Origin: Paenibacillus senegalensis JC66
Lineage (GTDB): Bacteria; Bacillota; Bacilli; Paenibacillales; NBRC-103111
Assembly: GCF_000285515.1 (NCBI RefSeq)
Contig: NZ_HE610958.1
Location: 30,008 to 94,007, forward strand
DNA length: 64,000 bases
Reading direction: 5' to 3'
The notes under the pieces are model-generated. The model was not told the DNA's origin, ran no database searches, and worked only from the letters and a program-made list of their open reading frames with translations. Positions 27,704 through 36,381 of this stretch are shown in pieces; position 1 is the stretch's first letter, and every line of letters begins with the position of its first letter. A program made the translations under genes and the position numbers.

Positions 27704-28222
27704 ATGTCTGTGAAACACGCTATCCTCTCCCTTTTATACGAAAAACCGCGTCACGGGTATGAGCTGAAAACAGGCTTTGACCATCTCGTGCAAAAAAAAT
27801 GGGCCATTAACCCCGGCCAAATCTATACAACGCTGGACCGTTTAGTTAGGGATGAATGGGTAGAGTCTCCAGGGCAGGATGATAAAGACCGCAAAATTTA
27901 TTCGCTTACAGCTAAAGGACGGGAAGAATTGGTTCAATGGCTCGCCAAGCCCGTTGACCGCTTATTAATAAGAGACGAAATGTATTTCAAATGGCTTTGC
28001 GCCGCTAAAGTTGGTTATGATCATAAGAAGCAAATTATTACCCAGCAGCGTGAACTTGTGATTAAAGAGATCCTATATTTGACCCGCTTTAAAAAGGAAC
28101 TGAAGCAGGATAATCAAGAAGAGATGCTCGATTTAGTCGAAGGCGCTTTACTACATTTGGAAGCAGATTTGAAATGGCTGGATCTGATGTCCAGCAAGCT
28201 GAAACCTCCCGCTTCTCTATGA
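27704..28222 (+). CDS. PadR family transcriptional regulator
   Basis: A 172-residue winged-helix protein beginning MSVKHAILSLLYEKPRHGYELKTGFD, the PadR signature, with YTTLDRLVRDEWVES and IYSLTAKGREEL completing the domain; the C-terminal half is a helical dimerisation arm of the Vir/PadR type. It ends the ABC operon and probably controls it through the palindrome at 24475-24498. A plain ribosome site is not seen, so translation may depend on coupling to the permease gene. Confidence 0.88.
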   Translation: MSVKHAILSLLYEKPRHGYELKTGFDHLVQKKWAINPGQIYTTLDRLVRDEWVESPGQDDKDRKIYSLTAKGREELVQWLAKPVDRLLIRDEMYFKWLCAAKVGYDHKKQIITQQRELVIKEILYLTRFKKELKQDNQEEMLDLVEGALLHLEADLKWLDLMSSKLKPPASL

Positions 28223-28249
28223 CCATACTCACAAATGAAGCCACAAAAA

Positions 28250-28279
28250 CACCGCGCGCAGGGAAGCTTGCGTGCGGTG
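28250..28279. repeat. GC-rich hairpin, copy 1 of a dispersed element
   Basis: Arms CACCGCGCGCA and TGCGTGCGGTG, one mismatch, enclose GGGAAGCT just after the padR-like gene. A related element (CACCGC...GGAAGCT...GCGGTG) is at 42134-42161. It could act as an operon-end hairpin but lacks a T-run. Confidence 0.5.
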
Positions 28280-28325
28280 ACGGTGGTAATGCGAAAAGCG
28301 GAACCGGGATTTTGGGATAACCGAT

Positions 28326-28805
28326 TTATAATTGCAGAGCTTGTTTCGCAATTTGCTGGTCATTTTGCAAAAGCTGGTTCAAGTTATAGGAAGGGTACAG
28401 GCCTCTGCTGTACATAAAATAATAGATGTCTGCGTGCAGCTGAATAGCTTGATTTAATTGCTTTTGCAAAAGCTCCCGCAGGCTCGGAGTAGCGGTTTCG
28501 GTAATTGCGATTGCATAATTGCGGACAGCGGTTTTGGTAAAGATCAGCAGACGCATTGCATAAAAAGCTGTGAGATCCTGATCGTTCCGGCTTTGGCTTA
28601 CCGATGGCGCGTACTGGTAGTAGGGCAATAGCTCCCTCAAGTTTTGCTCCAAGGCGCGGATGGTTTGCTCATAAAGCTTTTTCAATTGGGGGTCGGTAAC
28701 ATGGTGGATATCCATCTTGAACCCCATTAAGCCATTTGACTGAAAAGCGACTAATTCATGCATTTCCAATGTTTCGTGCCAAGCAAGATGCGCAGTTTGA
28801 TTCAT
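28326..28805 (-). CDS. CotF-like spore coat protein
   Basis: A 159-residue, mostly helical protein. LAWHETLEMHELVAFQSNGLMGFKM near the start and TDPQLKKLYEQTIRALEQNLRELLPYY form the two-helix pattern of the coat F/ferritin-like domain, and the SLRELLQKQLNQAIQLHADIYYFMYSRGLYPSY stretch (in parts) is typical of the C-terminal half. It is expected in the spore coat, made late in the mother cell. The ATG at 28805 has GGAGGG nine bases upstream; an in-frame GTG at 28823 overlaps that site and is rejected. Confidence 0.8.
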   Translation of the reverse strand: MNQTAHLAWHETLEMHELVAFQSNGLMGFKMDIHHVTDPQLKKLYEQTIRALEQNLRELLPYYQYAPSVSQSRNDQDLTAFYAMRLLIFTKTAVRNYAIAITETATPSLRELLQKQLNQAIQLHADIYYFMYSRGLYPSYNLNQLLQNDQQIAKQALQL

Positions 28806-28910
28806 GTGATAACTTCCCTCCACGGATTTTATTTTGCAGCATATGCCCAGGAGGGGTTAGAAGAGACTGTCTTAATTAACTAAATCTCCTTTTTTTAGGG
28901 TATTTTCTAG

Positions 28911-29126
28911 TTAACGTACAAAAAAACCGGATTTCCGACAAACAAAATCTCTACTGCAGGAAAGGCCTGATCTAAAGTCACCAAATCTTAATTTAATTGC
29001 TTCCGGATCGATGTCTCGTAGAAGCTTATCTTTATTCTCGTTGTAAACTTCTTCATGGAAATGTTCCATAATTTGTCCGGCAAATGATCTTTGCAGGCGC
29101 AAGTTCCGAAAGGAATCGCAAATCAT
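28911..29126 (-). CDS. Small hypothetical protein
   Basis: A 71-codon frame with a good ribosome site (GAGGAGAAGGGG upstream of ATG). The middle, IMEHFHEEVYNENKDKLLRDIDPEAIKLRFGDF, is helical and charged; the ends are less protein-like. I recognise no family. It may be a real small cytoplasmic protein or a fragment. Confidence 0.35.
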   Translation of the reverse strand: MICDSFRNLRLQRSFAGQIMEHFHEEVYNENKDKLLRDIDPEAIKLRFGDFRSGLSCSRDFVCRKSGFFVR

Positions 29127-29153
29127 AAGAAATCCCCTTCTCCTCGATATGCT

Positions 29154-29212
29154 ATATTGGAGTTGTTATGACTTAATCTAAATATTGGAGTTGTTATGAT
29201 CCTTAATCTAAA
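29154..29212. repeat. Two direct copies of a 28-31-bp unit
   Basis: The unit with ATATTGGAGTTGTTATGA and TTAATCTAA occurs at 29154 and again at 29182, the second with two or three extra bases. It lies just before the SRPBCC gene and duplicates a potential ribosome site (GGAG) followed by ATGA, so it may be an expanded leader. Confidence 0.6.
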
Positions 29213-29229
29213 TAAGGGAGCGGGACTGC

Positions 29230-29661
29230 GTGGCAAATATTGAGCACTTGCAAATGATTAACAAGCCGGCCATTGAAGTATATGAAGCACTGACAACAGC
29301 CAAGGGGCTGTCCGAAATATGGACCCGTGAGCTTACGGTTCATGACAATCAAGTCGGTGCCGTTAATGAGTTCCATTTCGGCAGCGATGATTTAACCAAA
29401 ATGCAGGTTACGGAATTAACAAGCCCTAATAAAGTCGTTTGGTACTGTACGGAATCGGATCCTGAGTGGGTCGGTACTACCCTATCCTTCGATCTGACAG
29501 AGAAAAACGGGAAAACCACTCTCATCCTGCGCCACAGTAACTGGAGAGAGGTTACCGATTTTTACCGTTTCTGCAATTACAATTGGGGGATGTTTCTTTA
29601 CAGTTTGAAAAGCTATTGTGAGGATGGTATCGGCATGCCTTATCAGACGCGTAAATTTTAA
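29230..29661 (+). CDS. SRPBCC/AHSA1-like protein
   Basis: A 143-residue START-like domain protein: MINKPAIEVYEALTTAKGLSEIWT at the N-terminus, VWYCTESDPEWVGTTLSFDL in the middle and the C-terminal helix NYNWGMFLYSLKSYCEDGIG. AHSA1-like proteins have a hydrophobic cavity for ligands; the role here is unknown. It starts with GTG; AAGGGAG lies about 10 bases upstream. Monocistronic. Confidence 0.85.
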   Translation: MANIEHLQMINKPAIEVYEALTTAKGLSEIWTRELTVHDNQVGAVNEFHFGSDDLTKMQVTELTSPNKVVWYCTESDPEWVGTTLSFDLTEKNGKTTLILRHSNWREVTDFYRFCNYNWGMFLYSLKSYCEDGIGMPYQTRKF

Positions 29662-29733
29662 GTCTTTCCTTCATTTGGACGAGGGACCGCCGCAAACCAG
29701 GGTGTCCGATAAGCAGTTGTGCAGTCCGATAAC

Positions 29734-29785
29734 CAAAAAAACAAACCCTCAAGAATGCTGTAACATCAACATTCTTGAAGGTTTG
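29734..29785 (-). terminator. Rho-independent terminator of the stalk-domain gene
   Basis: Arms 29742-29757 and 29770-29785 pair over 16 bp with one mismatch around a 12-base loop. On the minus strand the stem is followed by a run of seven T. It lies about 110 bases past the end of the minus-strand gene at 29893. Confidence 0.85.
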
Positions 29786-29892
29786 AATTGTGGTGCACTT
29801 TACTCGAAAAAGAACTTTCCGGATAGCCCTTGTATAAAGCTAGCCTAAAGACACATTTCCGTTCACATTCGGGGCCTGAAACAAATCAAGAG

Positions 29893-31185
29893 TTACTCTG
29901 TTTTAATATGAAAGCTCTGGTCTCCAATTTGCACATAGATACGCCCTTCCGTGGTTTGAGGCGGAATTGCAAAGACGTACCGTTCCACCGTTCCATCGTC
30001 ATAAGTCAATTCGATAGTATTGGCTTCAATTTTATAGGTGCCCTTTACCGTTTCCGCATTGGACGATGAATCGGTTCGGGCATTCCCTGTATCAAGTGAT
30101 GCCAGGGAGCTTTGATCGCTGGTAAACGTTCCATCTGGGTAAAAAGTCATATAATTAGTCCAGGAGGACGCGTAAGGTGTAACCCCGACCAAGCCGTAGT
30201 AACCTTGAGAAATATACTCACCGCCCAGCTTTGTCCCTTCCGGAACTGGCACTACCTTCCTCATGGCAACGTCATCAATCTCTAAAGCGCCATCTTTATT
30301 GACACCAATGGAAAGCGGCTCTTCACCGTCTATAATCAGCATACCATCTTTTATAGAGTAGGATAGACAGGCATCGTGCGCGCAATCAATGGTTTCGGGC
30401 CCGCCGCCCTTGGGCTGTCCAACCACTATTTTTTGATCCGGCAAGAATGTATAGAAAAGCCAGCAAATTCCGCCACACTCATACCCGCCGTAATCAAACT
30501 GCCCTCCATAGTACATACCTTGCAGTTGATCTAACTGTACGGCATCAGCTTCATCAACAGCAGGAGGCAGCACTATTGACGGATCGGGAGTCTCGGCCTC
30601 TCTCTCAGCCTCTTTCTCGGCCTCTTTTGCTGCTGCATATTCCGCATCGATCTCTGCCTGAAGCTGGTCTAACATTTCCTTTACTTCCGTAATATTAGTT
30701 CCATAATAGGACAAAAACTCAGGTGTATAGACAATAATCTCTTGATGTACGCCATTCCAATGAACCAAGGCGCCTGTAGATTCGCTCACGAAACGAAGAG
30801 GCACCATCGTATGATCGTTGACCAGTACAGCCGGACGCTCCAGCTGTACCGAGCGTCCGTTAACCTCGGCTTCATGGCTATCCAGCACCAGCAGGATCGT
30901 TACCCCTTCCTTAACTGCAGAAACCGAACGGCTCTCCCCATGCCATTTAACCTCCATGCCAAGGGCTTCGAACAGAGGACGCATTTGCACAACCGTGGTT
31001 CCGTCCTGGTTATCCGGATCAATAGCAAACGTTAACTTCTCATCATCAACATAAACATCAATGGGCTTCGCTGACGCATGGGAGGACTCCTGGCTTACTG
31101 CAGCAAGCAGGATGATCCCGAGCATGACCAATCCGGCAACCGCGATCAGCTTCAAACGGGGACTGCGAGAAATAAAATAATGCAT
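29893..31185 (-). CDS. Secreted stalk-domain (copper amine oxidase N-domain-like) protein
   Basis: A 430-residue protein with an N-terminal signal or anchor helix (LKLIAVAGLVMLGIILLAAV). A stalk-type domain follows (residues about 50-155, with the paired motifs VVQMRPLFEALGMEVKWH and MVPLRFVSESTGALVHW), then a helical linker rich in Glu and Ala. The C-terminal beta-rich region has GTYKIEANTIELTYDDG, typical of extracellular ligand domains. Stalk domains probably attach Paenibacillus and Bacillus surface proteins. ATG at 31185, AAAGGAG 7 bases upstream. No partner gene nearby. Confidence 0.8.
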   Translation of the reverse strand: MHYFISRSPRLKLIAVAGLVMLGIILLAAVSQESSHASAKPIDVYVDDEKLTFAIDPDNQDGTTVVQMRPLFEALGMEVKWHGESRSVSAVKEGVTILLVLDSHEAEVNGRSVQLERPAVLVNDHTMVPLRFVSESTGALVHWNGVHQEIIVYTPEFLSYYGTNITEVKEMLDQLQAEIDAEYAAAKEAEKEAEREAETPDPSIVLPPAVDEADAVQLDQLQGMYYGGQFDYGGYECGGICWLFYTFLPDQKIVVGQPKGGGPETIDCAHDACLSYSIKDGMLIIDGEEPLSIGVNKDGALEIDDVAMRKVVPVPEGTKLGGEYISQGYYGLVGVTPYASSWTNYMTFYPDGTFTSDQSSLASLDTGNARTDSSSNAETVKGTYKIEANTIELTYDDGTVERYVFAIPPQTTEGRIYVQIGDQSFHIKTE

Positions 31186-31618
31186 GTGTCCACTCCTTTT
31201 CCATTTCAGCATTTGCATAAATCCGTATAAACTAATAAGTCGAACAAGAAATAGAGTATCAGGCTTAATTTTGTCTATAACTTGTTGTCTTCGTAGACGC
31301 GTTGATGTGTTAATTTCCGTTGATGCATTGATGCGTTGGTGCGTCGATGCGTTGTATTGGCCCTATGCAAAATGCCGTTTATAACCATTTCAGTTTATCA
31401 CAATATAAGCCGTTCGTTATCGCACTAAAGTCACTATTTTATCGTTGAAAGCAAAATGGTCCTTTAAGCACTTAAATGATCTTCGGCAGTTCTGTTGATA
31501 GGGGATACTCGGCATTTTGTCGCTTGCTCCAGGAAACCAGCAAGATCAGACCTACCGGCAGATGCCAGGCCCCATTCCCGTAGTGAAGCTCACTCAGTGC
31601 GCTTCACTACCGCTCTTT
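31186..31618. repeat. Intergenic with GTTGATGC repeats
   Basis: No gene seen. Between 31299 and 31355 the words GTTGATGC, ATTGATGC, GTTGGTGC and TCGATGC recur as a short tandem set. The rest carries the promoter region of the stalk-domain gene. Confidence 0.45.
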
Positions 31619-32425
31619 TTAACTGCTTAGGTTCCGGTATTGCGTCGGGGTCATGCCAACCATTTTGACAAACGCCCTTTGAAATTGACTGACACTTGAA
31701 AATCCGACGCTAAAACCGATTTCCGTCACCGATTGGGCAGACCTCTTCAACAGCCGTTTCGCCTCTTCCATCCGCAGCTGAAGCACGTACTGATACGGCG
31801 TGACACCGATCATCGCTTTAAAAGACCGTATGAAATGATACCGGCTTTGCAGAGCCGTGGCAGCAAGCTCGTCAATCTGGATTTCGTTTCGGAAGTTCTC
31901 ACGAATATATTCCAGAACCGTTGCCATATGCGGGTCCAAGCAAAGCTCCGGGATTCTCCAGGACGAGTGGAACCTATTTTGATGATTGCCAGCCAAAGCA
32001 CGAAGCAAGTAAAAAAGCACTTGAGACTCCAGTTCATCCTGTGCAATACGATCTGCCTTGCTGCACGCCAGAAGCGCGTTCGTCCAGCTGCGGAACTTAT
32101 CCCTCAGCAGCCGCGGATCGAACTTCTGCAGCACCGCAAACTCAACATCGTCTTTTCCGATGAGCTCCTTAATGCTATGTTGGTTGACCTTGAGAATGAA
32201 CACGCCCGATTGCGAGCCAATCTCGAAAAAATGCCGCTCTTTAGGATGCTGAACGATTCCGCCACCATCTTCTAAAGTATAATGGCGACTTCCTAGTGTA
32301 AATTGGCATTCCCCGACTATCGGAATGGTTATTTGGAATTCGTTCTCATGAAAATGCGGCTGATTGGAAAATTCACCTTCAATCTGCCATAGCTCCAGAT
32401 GGGGTGTAGAGACTTGAATGATCAT
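31619..32425 (-). CDS. AraC family transcriptional regulator
   Basis: A 268-residue protein with an N-terminal cupin-like sensor (FHENEFQITIPIVGECQFTLG) and a C-terminal AraC domain. The two helix-turn-helix units are IQIDELAATALQSRYHFIRSFKAMIGVTPYQYV (in parts, about 182-214) and VTEIGFSVGFSSVSQFQRAFVKMVGMTPTQYR. It is divergent from the MFS transporter at 32540 and probably regulates it. The His-rich cupin positions suggest ligand or metal binding (inference). Confidence 0.88.
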   Translation of the reverse strand: MIIQVSTPHLELWQIEGEFSNQPHFHENEFQITIPIVGECQFTLGSRHYTLEDGGGIVQHPKERHFFEIGSQSGVFILKVNQHSIKELIGKDDVEFAVLQKFDPRLLRDKFRSWTNALLACSKADRIAQDELESQVLFYLLRALAGNHQNRFHSSWRIPELCLDPHMATVLEYIRENFRNEIQIDELAATALQSRYHFIRSFKAMIGVTPYQYVLQLRMEEAKRLLKRSAQSVTEIGFSVGFSSVSQFQRAFVKMVGMTPTQYRNLSS

Positions 32426-32539
32426 ATGTTTTCACCTAGCTTTCATTATAGCAATTATTGCTCGATTTCAAAGCAACAATCGCGGTGACGACTCTAATCT
32501 GTCCTCGTTAAGATAGAAGAAAAAAAGGTGGTGAAAAGG

Positions 32540-33754
32540 ATGTCTCAACCCCAAACTGTTGGAACGGCCAGGCAAACCGCCAACTTCATGCTTCTTAGAG
32601 TCAGTATGGCACATTTGCTCAATGACGCCATGCAGAACATCGTGCCAGCCGCATTTCCAATTTTTCAACAAACGATGCAGCTCAGCTATACCCAAATCGG
32701 GTGGGTCGCCTTTACGCTTAACCTGACGGCATCGGTGCTGCAGCCGCTAATCGGTTATTACACAGACCGCAAACCAATGCCGGCTTTGCTGCCTCTAGGT
32801 ATGGTTTTCACGCTGCTTGGCATGATCGGACTTGCATTGTCGTCCGGGTTATGGATGCTCATTATTTCCGCCGCACTTATTGGTATCGGTTCCTCCGTGC
32901 TTCACCCGGAATCCTCTCGTGTGGCCCATCTTGCAGCTGGCAGCAGCAAAGGTCTCGCACAGTCAATCTTTCAAGTAGGCGGCAACACCGGTCAGGCTCT
33001 TGCCCCGCTGATGGCAGCCTATATTATTGCTCCGAAGGGGCAGCTGGGATTTCTGTGGTTTACGATTCTGGCCCTCATCGGCATCCTGATTCAGCGCTAT
33101 GTAAGCCGATGGTACAGGGAGCAGGTTTACCCGAGGAACGAGCCCGTTCACCGCTCATCATGGGAAAGCGGTACTGCGAAACCAAGGCTCTTCCTATTCT
33201 TCGTGCTGGGCACGCTGATCTTATTGCTGTTTTCCAAGTTCGTATATTTGGCAAGCATGACCGGGTACTATTCGTTTTATTACATGGAACGCTATCAGCT
33301 GCCCCTGGAACGCGCCCAAATGTCCCTGTTCGCTCTGCAATTTTCAGGGATGGCTGGTACTTTGCTGGGGGGGCCGCTGGCAGACCGGTTTGGCCGGAAA
33401 AAAATGATCTGGTTCTCGATTCTCGGCACGGCCCCGTTTTCTTTGTGGCTGCCTTATGCCGGTCCTGCTGCTTCATTTGTTCTGTGCCTTGCCATCGGAG
33501 CTATTCTCATGTCAAGCTTTTCCGTCATCATCGTATACGCACAGGAAATGCTTCCCGGCAAGGTGGGTACGATAGCTGGCTTGTTTTTCGGTCTTTCATT
33601 CGGCATGGCCGGACTTGGCTCGGTTGTGCTCGGCTGGTTGATGGACCTGACCGGGGTAGCCTTCGTCATTCAGCTTTGCGCGTATTTGCCGCTGCTTGGC
33701 ATATTCGCCTTTCTGCTGCCAAAGGACTCCAAGCTGATGGGGCACAGTAAGTGA
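32540..33754 (+). CDS. MFS transporter, Fsr (fosmidomycin resistance) family
   Basis: A 404-residue, 12-helix major facilitator. MAHLLNDAMQNIVPAAFPIF is the first helix of Fsr-type pumps, and GSSVLHPESSRVAHLAAGSSKGLAQSIFQVGGNTGQALAP (two adjacent parts) is their characteristic segment. The exporter may handle phosphonate-like or sugar compounds; substrate not proven. Start ATG 32540, with AAGGTGGTG upstream; an upstream GTG is possible. Divergent from the AraC gene. Confidence 0.88.
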   Translation: MSQPQTVGTARQTANFMLLRVSMAHLLNDAMQNIVPAAFPIFQQTMQLSYTQIGWVAFTLNLTASVLQPLIGYYTDRKPMPALLPLGMVFTLLGMIGLALSSGLWMLIISAALIGIGSSVLHPESSRVAHLAAGSSKGLAQSIFQVGGNTGQALAPLMAAYIIAPKGQLGFLWFTILALIGILIQRYVSRWYREQVYPRNEPVHRSSWESGTAKPRLFLFFVLGTLILLLFSKFVYLASMTGYYSFYYMERYQLPLERAQMSLFALQFSGMAGTLLGGPLADRFGRKKMIWFSILGTAPFSLWLPYAGPAASFVLCLAIGAILMSSFSVIIVYAQEMLPGKVGTIAGLFFGLSFGMAGLGSVVLGWLMDLTGVAFVIQLCAYLPLLGIFAFLLPKDSKLMGHSK

Positions 33755-33971
33755 TAAAGGCAAAAAGTTACTGCGGTTTGCCTTTAGCCCGCGGACCTTC
33801 GTCTCTACATTCTTTAGTGCTCCTTTTAACTTGGAAGAGGACTCTATTGGACAGCTTCTTCCTGGACAGCTCCAAACAACACCGCTTCAACAGTGGAAAA
33901 AATGATCTGTTCATGTTGATGAAAGCCACGCCGAAACTCGAATAACAGAATTGAAACCCGTCGATTTGACC

Positions 33972-34000
33972 AACAGCCTTCCGAATTTCGGGAGGCTGTT
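33972..34000 (+). terminator. Hairpin after the MFS gene
   Basis: Arms AACAGCCTTCCGAA and TTTCGGGAGGCTGTT pair with one mismatch; only three T follow on the plus strand. It overlaps the GGAGG that precedes the small frame at 34002, so it may instead hide a ribosome site. Confidence 0.45.
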
Positions 34001-34001
34001 T

Positions 34002-34109
34002 ATGATAGACTTGGTTTACAATCAGTTTTTTGAGCAGGCCAAAAAACTCGGCTCTGACGAGCTGCTGGACATGTACAATACGGCTTACAAACGCACATAC
34101 GCTCAATGA
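34002..34109 (+). pseudogene. 35-codon frame resembling the C-terminus of an LplA-type solute-binding lipoprotein
   Basis: ATG at 34002 follows GGGAGG at 7 bases. The peptide ends ...ELLDMYNTAYKRTYAQ, close to the last helix of extracellular sugar-binding lipoproteins of Paenibacillus (YxxAYxRY-like tail). It is either a decayed fragment of such a gene or a small leader before the MupG-like gene; the first seems likelier. Confidence 0.35.
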
Positions 34110-34149
34110 CGGCATACGGACGAAGAACAACGGAAAGGAGGAGGAGGCC

Positions 34150-35262
34150 ATGACAGAGCTTGGACAGTCGATTTATCCTACTCTGGGCATCCCAGAGGCT
34201 GAACGGCAGTTGGAGGAAGCGATTCGTGCCGGATGCCGCCATTTGTTCACATCGCTGCATCTGCCTGAAGCGCATGCGGACGATTGGCGGGAAGTATGCC
34301 AGCTGTTCACGCGTGCGAATCACGCCGGCATGAGCGTTGCGGCCGATGTGAGCCGCGAATCGTTGAAGCGGTTCGGCGCAAGCCTGGATGATCTGTCCCC
34401 CCTTGCGCAGACCGGCATCGGCCAATTGCGTCTCGACCACGGGTTTACGCTGGAGGAAACGGTACGCATCATCCGTGGCGGCGAACACCGCTTCGCGTTC
34501 CAGATCAATGCGGGCACGACAACACGCGATGAAGTGGAACAACTTATTGCGCAAGGGGTCGATCCGGAAAAGCTGATCGCCGTGCACAACTTCTACCCGC
34601 GGCCGGAGACGGGCGTTTCGCTGGCCTTCTATCGCCGGCAAAACCGGATGTTCCGGCAATTCGGTTTGAAGACCGCGGGATTTATTCCGGCGTTCCGGGA
34701 GCCTCGAGCGCCTCTATTCGCCGGTCTGCCGACCGTGGAGACGCACCGTCGCGCTCCGGTCGCCCTGGCCGCCGCTGAGCTGGCAGCCGAAGGACTGACG
34801 GATCTCGTCTATTTCGGCGATCCTGCCCCGGGCGAGGAGGCGTGGACGTCCGCCCGGCTGGCGGGCGGCGGCATCATCCCGCTGCAGGTGCAGTGGCTCG
34901 AGCCGATCCCGGAGAAGCTTCGGCCGCTTTTGGCTGACATTCACACTTGTCCCCGCGACGAAGCCGAATTCGTTCATCGCAGCGCGCACAGCCGCTCGTA
35001 TGTGCAGGAACGCGGCCTTGTACAGCCTCCGCGAAATACGTTCGAACGCCCGGCAGGCACAGTCACGATCGATAACGAACGTTACCCCCGCTACGCCGGA
35101 GAACTGCAAGTCACGCGCATCGATCTGGCGGCGGACGAGCGGGTGAACGTCCTTGGCCGGGTCGTTGCGGAGGATCTTCCGCTGCTTCAAATGATCGGGC
35201 CCGGCACGCGTTTCATGTTTGTTTCGACGTTCAAGGGGATGTCCAATAAGTCCCCAAAATAA
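34150..35262 (+). CDS. MupG-like protein (DUF871 TIM-barrel, 6-phospho-N-acetylmuramidase family)
   Basis: A 370-residue protein with an N-terminal TIM barrel and a C-terminal cyclophilin-like domain, as in MupG/outer-surface protein family. Markers are MTELGQSIYPTLG, RLDHGFTLEETVRII, INAGTTTRDEVEQLI, AVHNFYPRPETGVS and the C-terminal NVLGRVVAEDLPLLQMIGPGT. MupG hydrolyses MurNAc-6-P-GlcNAc during recovery of peptidoglycan sugars in the cytoplasm. GGAGGAGGAGG precedes the ATG at 34150. The usual neighbours (murQ, a murP PTS, nagZ) are absent, and the gene looks more GC-rich than those around it, so recent transfer is possible. Confidence 0.85.
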   Translation: MTELGQSIYPTLGIPEAERQLEEAIRAGCRHLFTSLHLPEAHADDWREVCQLFTRANHAGMSVAADVSRESLKRFGASLDDLSPLAQTGIGQLRLDHGFTLEETVRIIRGGEHRFAFQINAGTTTRDEVEQLIAQGVDPEKLIAVHNFYPRPETGVSLAFYRRQNRMFRQFGLKTAGFIPAFREPRAPLFAGLPTVETHRRAPVALAAAELAAEGLTDLVYFGDPAPGEEAWTSARLAGGGIIPLQVQWLEPIPEKLRPLLADIHTCPRDEAEFVHRSAHSRSYVQERGLVQPPRNTFERPAGTVTIDNERYPRYAGELQVTRIDLAADERVNVLGRVVAEDLPLLQMIGPGTRFMFVSTFKGMSNKSPK

Positions 35263-35338
35263 AAAAACTGGGCAGAAACCTTGTTGAAGTGCCCTTCTCA
35301 AGCAGACAGTCTAAAAAACAAATACATTTGTATAGTAG

Positions 35339-35358
35339 TCCCCCTCGGTGAAGGGGGA
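35339..35358 (+). terminator. Small hairpin after the mupG-like gene
   Basis: Arms TCCCCCT and AGGGGGA with a 6-base loop, then TTATCCTTT. Likely end of the mupG-like transcript, although the T-tract is poor. Confidence 0.5.
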
Positions 35359-35547
35359 TTATCCTTTGTCAAGCAGCTCATCGATATTCGTTCGGGGATA
35401 AGCCGTTTAGTCGTTCGGTGTAGCTATAATCATTCAATGGCAATGGCTTGGTAATCCCAACACCGGCTTATACGAGACCTGCTTGAGGTAAACTTATACG
35501 GGCCCATTCTCCATAATGTAGAGGATAGCTTTCTCGCTATTTAGTTA

Positions 35548-35625
35548 CTATTTGGCGAGTATCTTGGCGAGTATCTTGGCAAGTAATTTAGGCGATTATT
35601 TTGCGTGTATTTTGGCGAGTCTTAA
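35548..35625. repeat. TTGGCGAGTATC direct repeats
   Basis: TTGGCGAGTATC, TTGGCAAGTAAT, TAGGCGATTATT, TTGCGTGTATT and TTGGCGAGTC follow each other at 12-14-base intervals, ending at the stop of the next minus-strand gene. The remainder of 35263-35621 holds no gene. Confidence 0.6.
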
Positions 35626-36017
35626 ACTTGGTCTTTTTCCGTAAAAAAAGTAATGAGGGCAAACAGCAGGAAAGCAAGCAAAAGGAGCGAACCACCGACA
35701 ATAAACAAAATCAAAACCAACGTATCATTAAGCTGAAACGGATTCAAATTGTACATCCACATCCCGAACGTTAAACCAAACGCCCCAAGTATTGCGAGCC
35801 AGCCGTGGATAGCAACCAGCTTTTTATACCTTATTCGGTAAACCTTGTAAAAGATTCCCCATGCAAATACCGACAGCCAGCCGACCAATAAAATGTGGGC
35901 GTGGATCGGCCGCAGGGAATAGTCCATTTCGCCGGACATCTTAGATCCGAGATAGGTTCCAACAATGCCAAACAGCGCAGCATATTGGATTAACCGCAAA
36001 CTCCATTTTTGTTCCAT
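35622..36017 (-). CDS. Small membrane protein related to haem-copper (cbb3-type) oxidase subunit I
   Basis: A 131-residue protein with four membrane helices. The core SLRPIHAHILLVGWLSVFAWGIFYKVY (in parts) matches the small 'cytochrome-c oxidase' proteins of Bacillus, in which a HxHxxL(G)W motif mimics the haem-ligand region of cbb3 subunit I or NnrS. It is too short for a catalytic oxidase. Its role may be haem or copper handling in the membrane. Function inferred only from family. Confidence 0.7.
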   Translation of the reverse strand: MEQKWSLRLIQYAALFGIVGTYLGSKMSGEMDYSLRPIHAHILLVGWLSVFAWGIFYKVYRIRYKKLVAIHGWLAILGAFGLTFGMWMYNLNPFQLNDTLVLILFIVGGSLLLLAFLLFALITFFTEKDQV

Positions 36018-36381
36018 GTTTCATTCTGTCCTTTCTTTTAGAAAGATAACGGCAGAGGTGAGTGAAGATTAGCTGAATATGAATGACAATTGGGAGTGGA
36101 CAGGGGCACTTTTCAGGTCTGAGGTTTGAGTTGCACACCGGGTCACCTTTGGCTTCCTCGCCGGCCAGCCCCCTGCACCTCAGTGACTAATGCTTTATTC
36201 AAGCTCAACACCTTTTGTTGCACTTCTCATATTATATATGAAAAACAAAATTGGACAAAGCGTGTTTCAACTATTGTTTCTCCCACTATAAATTAATGTT
36301 TTTTCGCATTTGCTCACTCATCCTTGTGCAAATGGACTTGTGGCAGATCGGGTTTTCCTGGACCCAAATCAATCACGGTAC

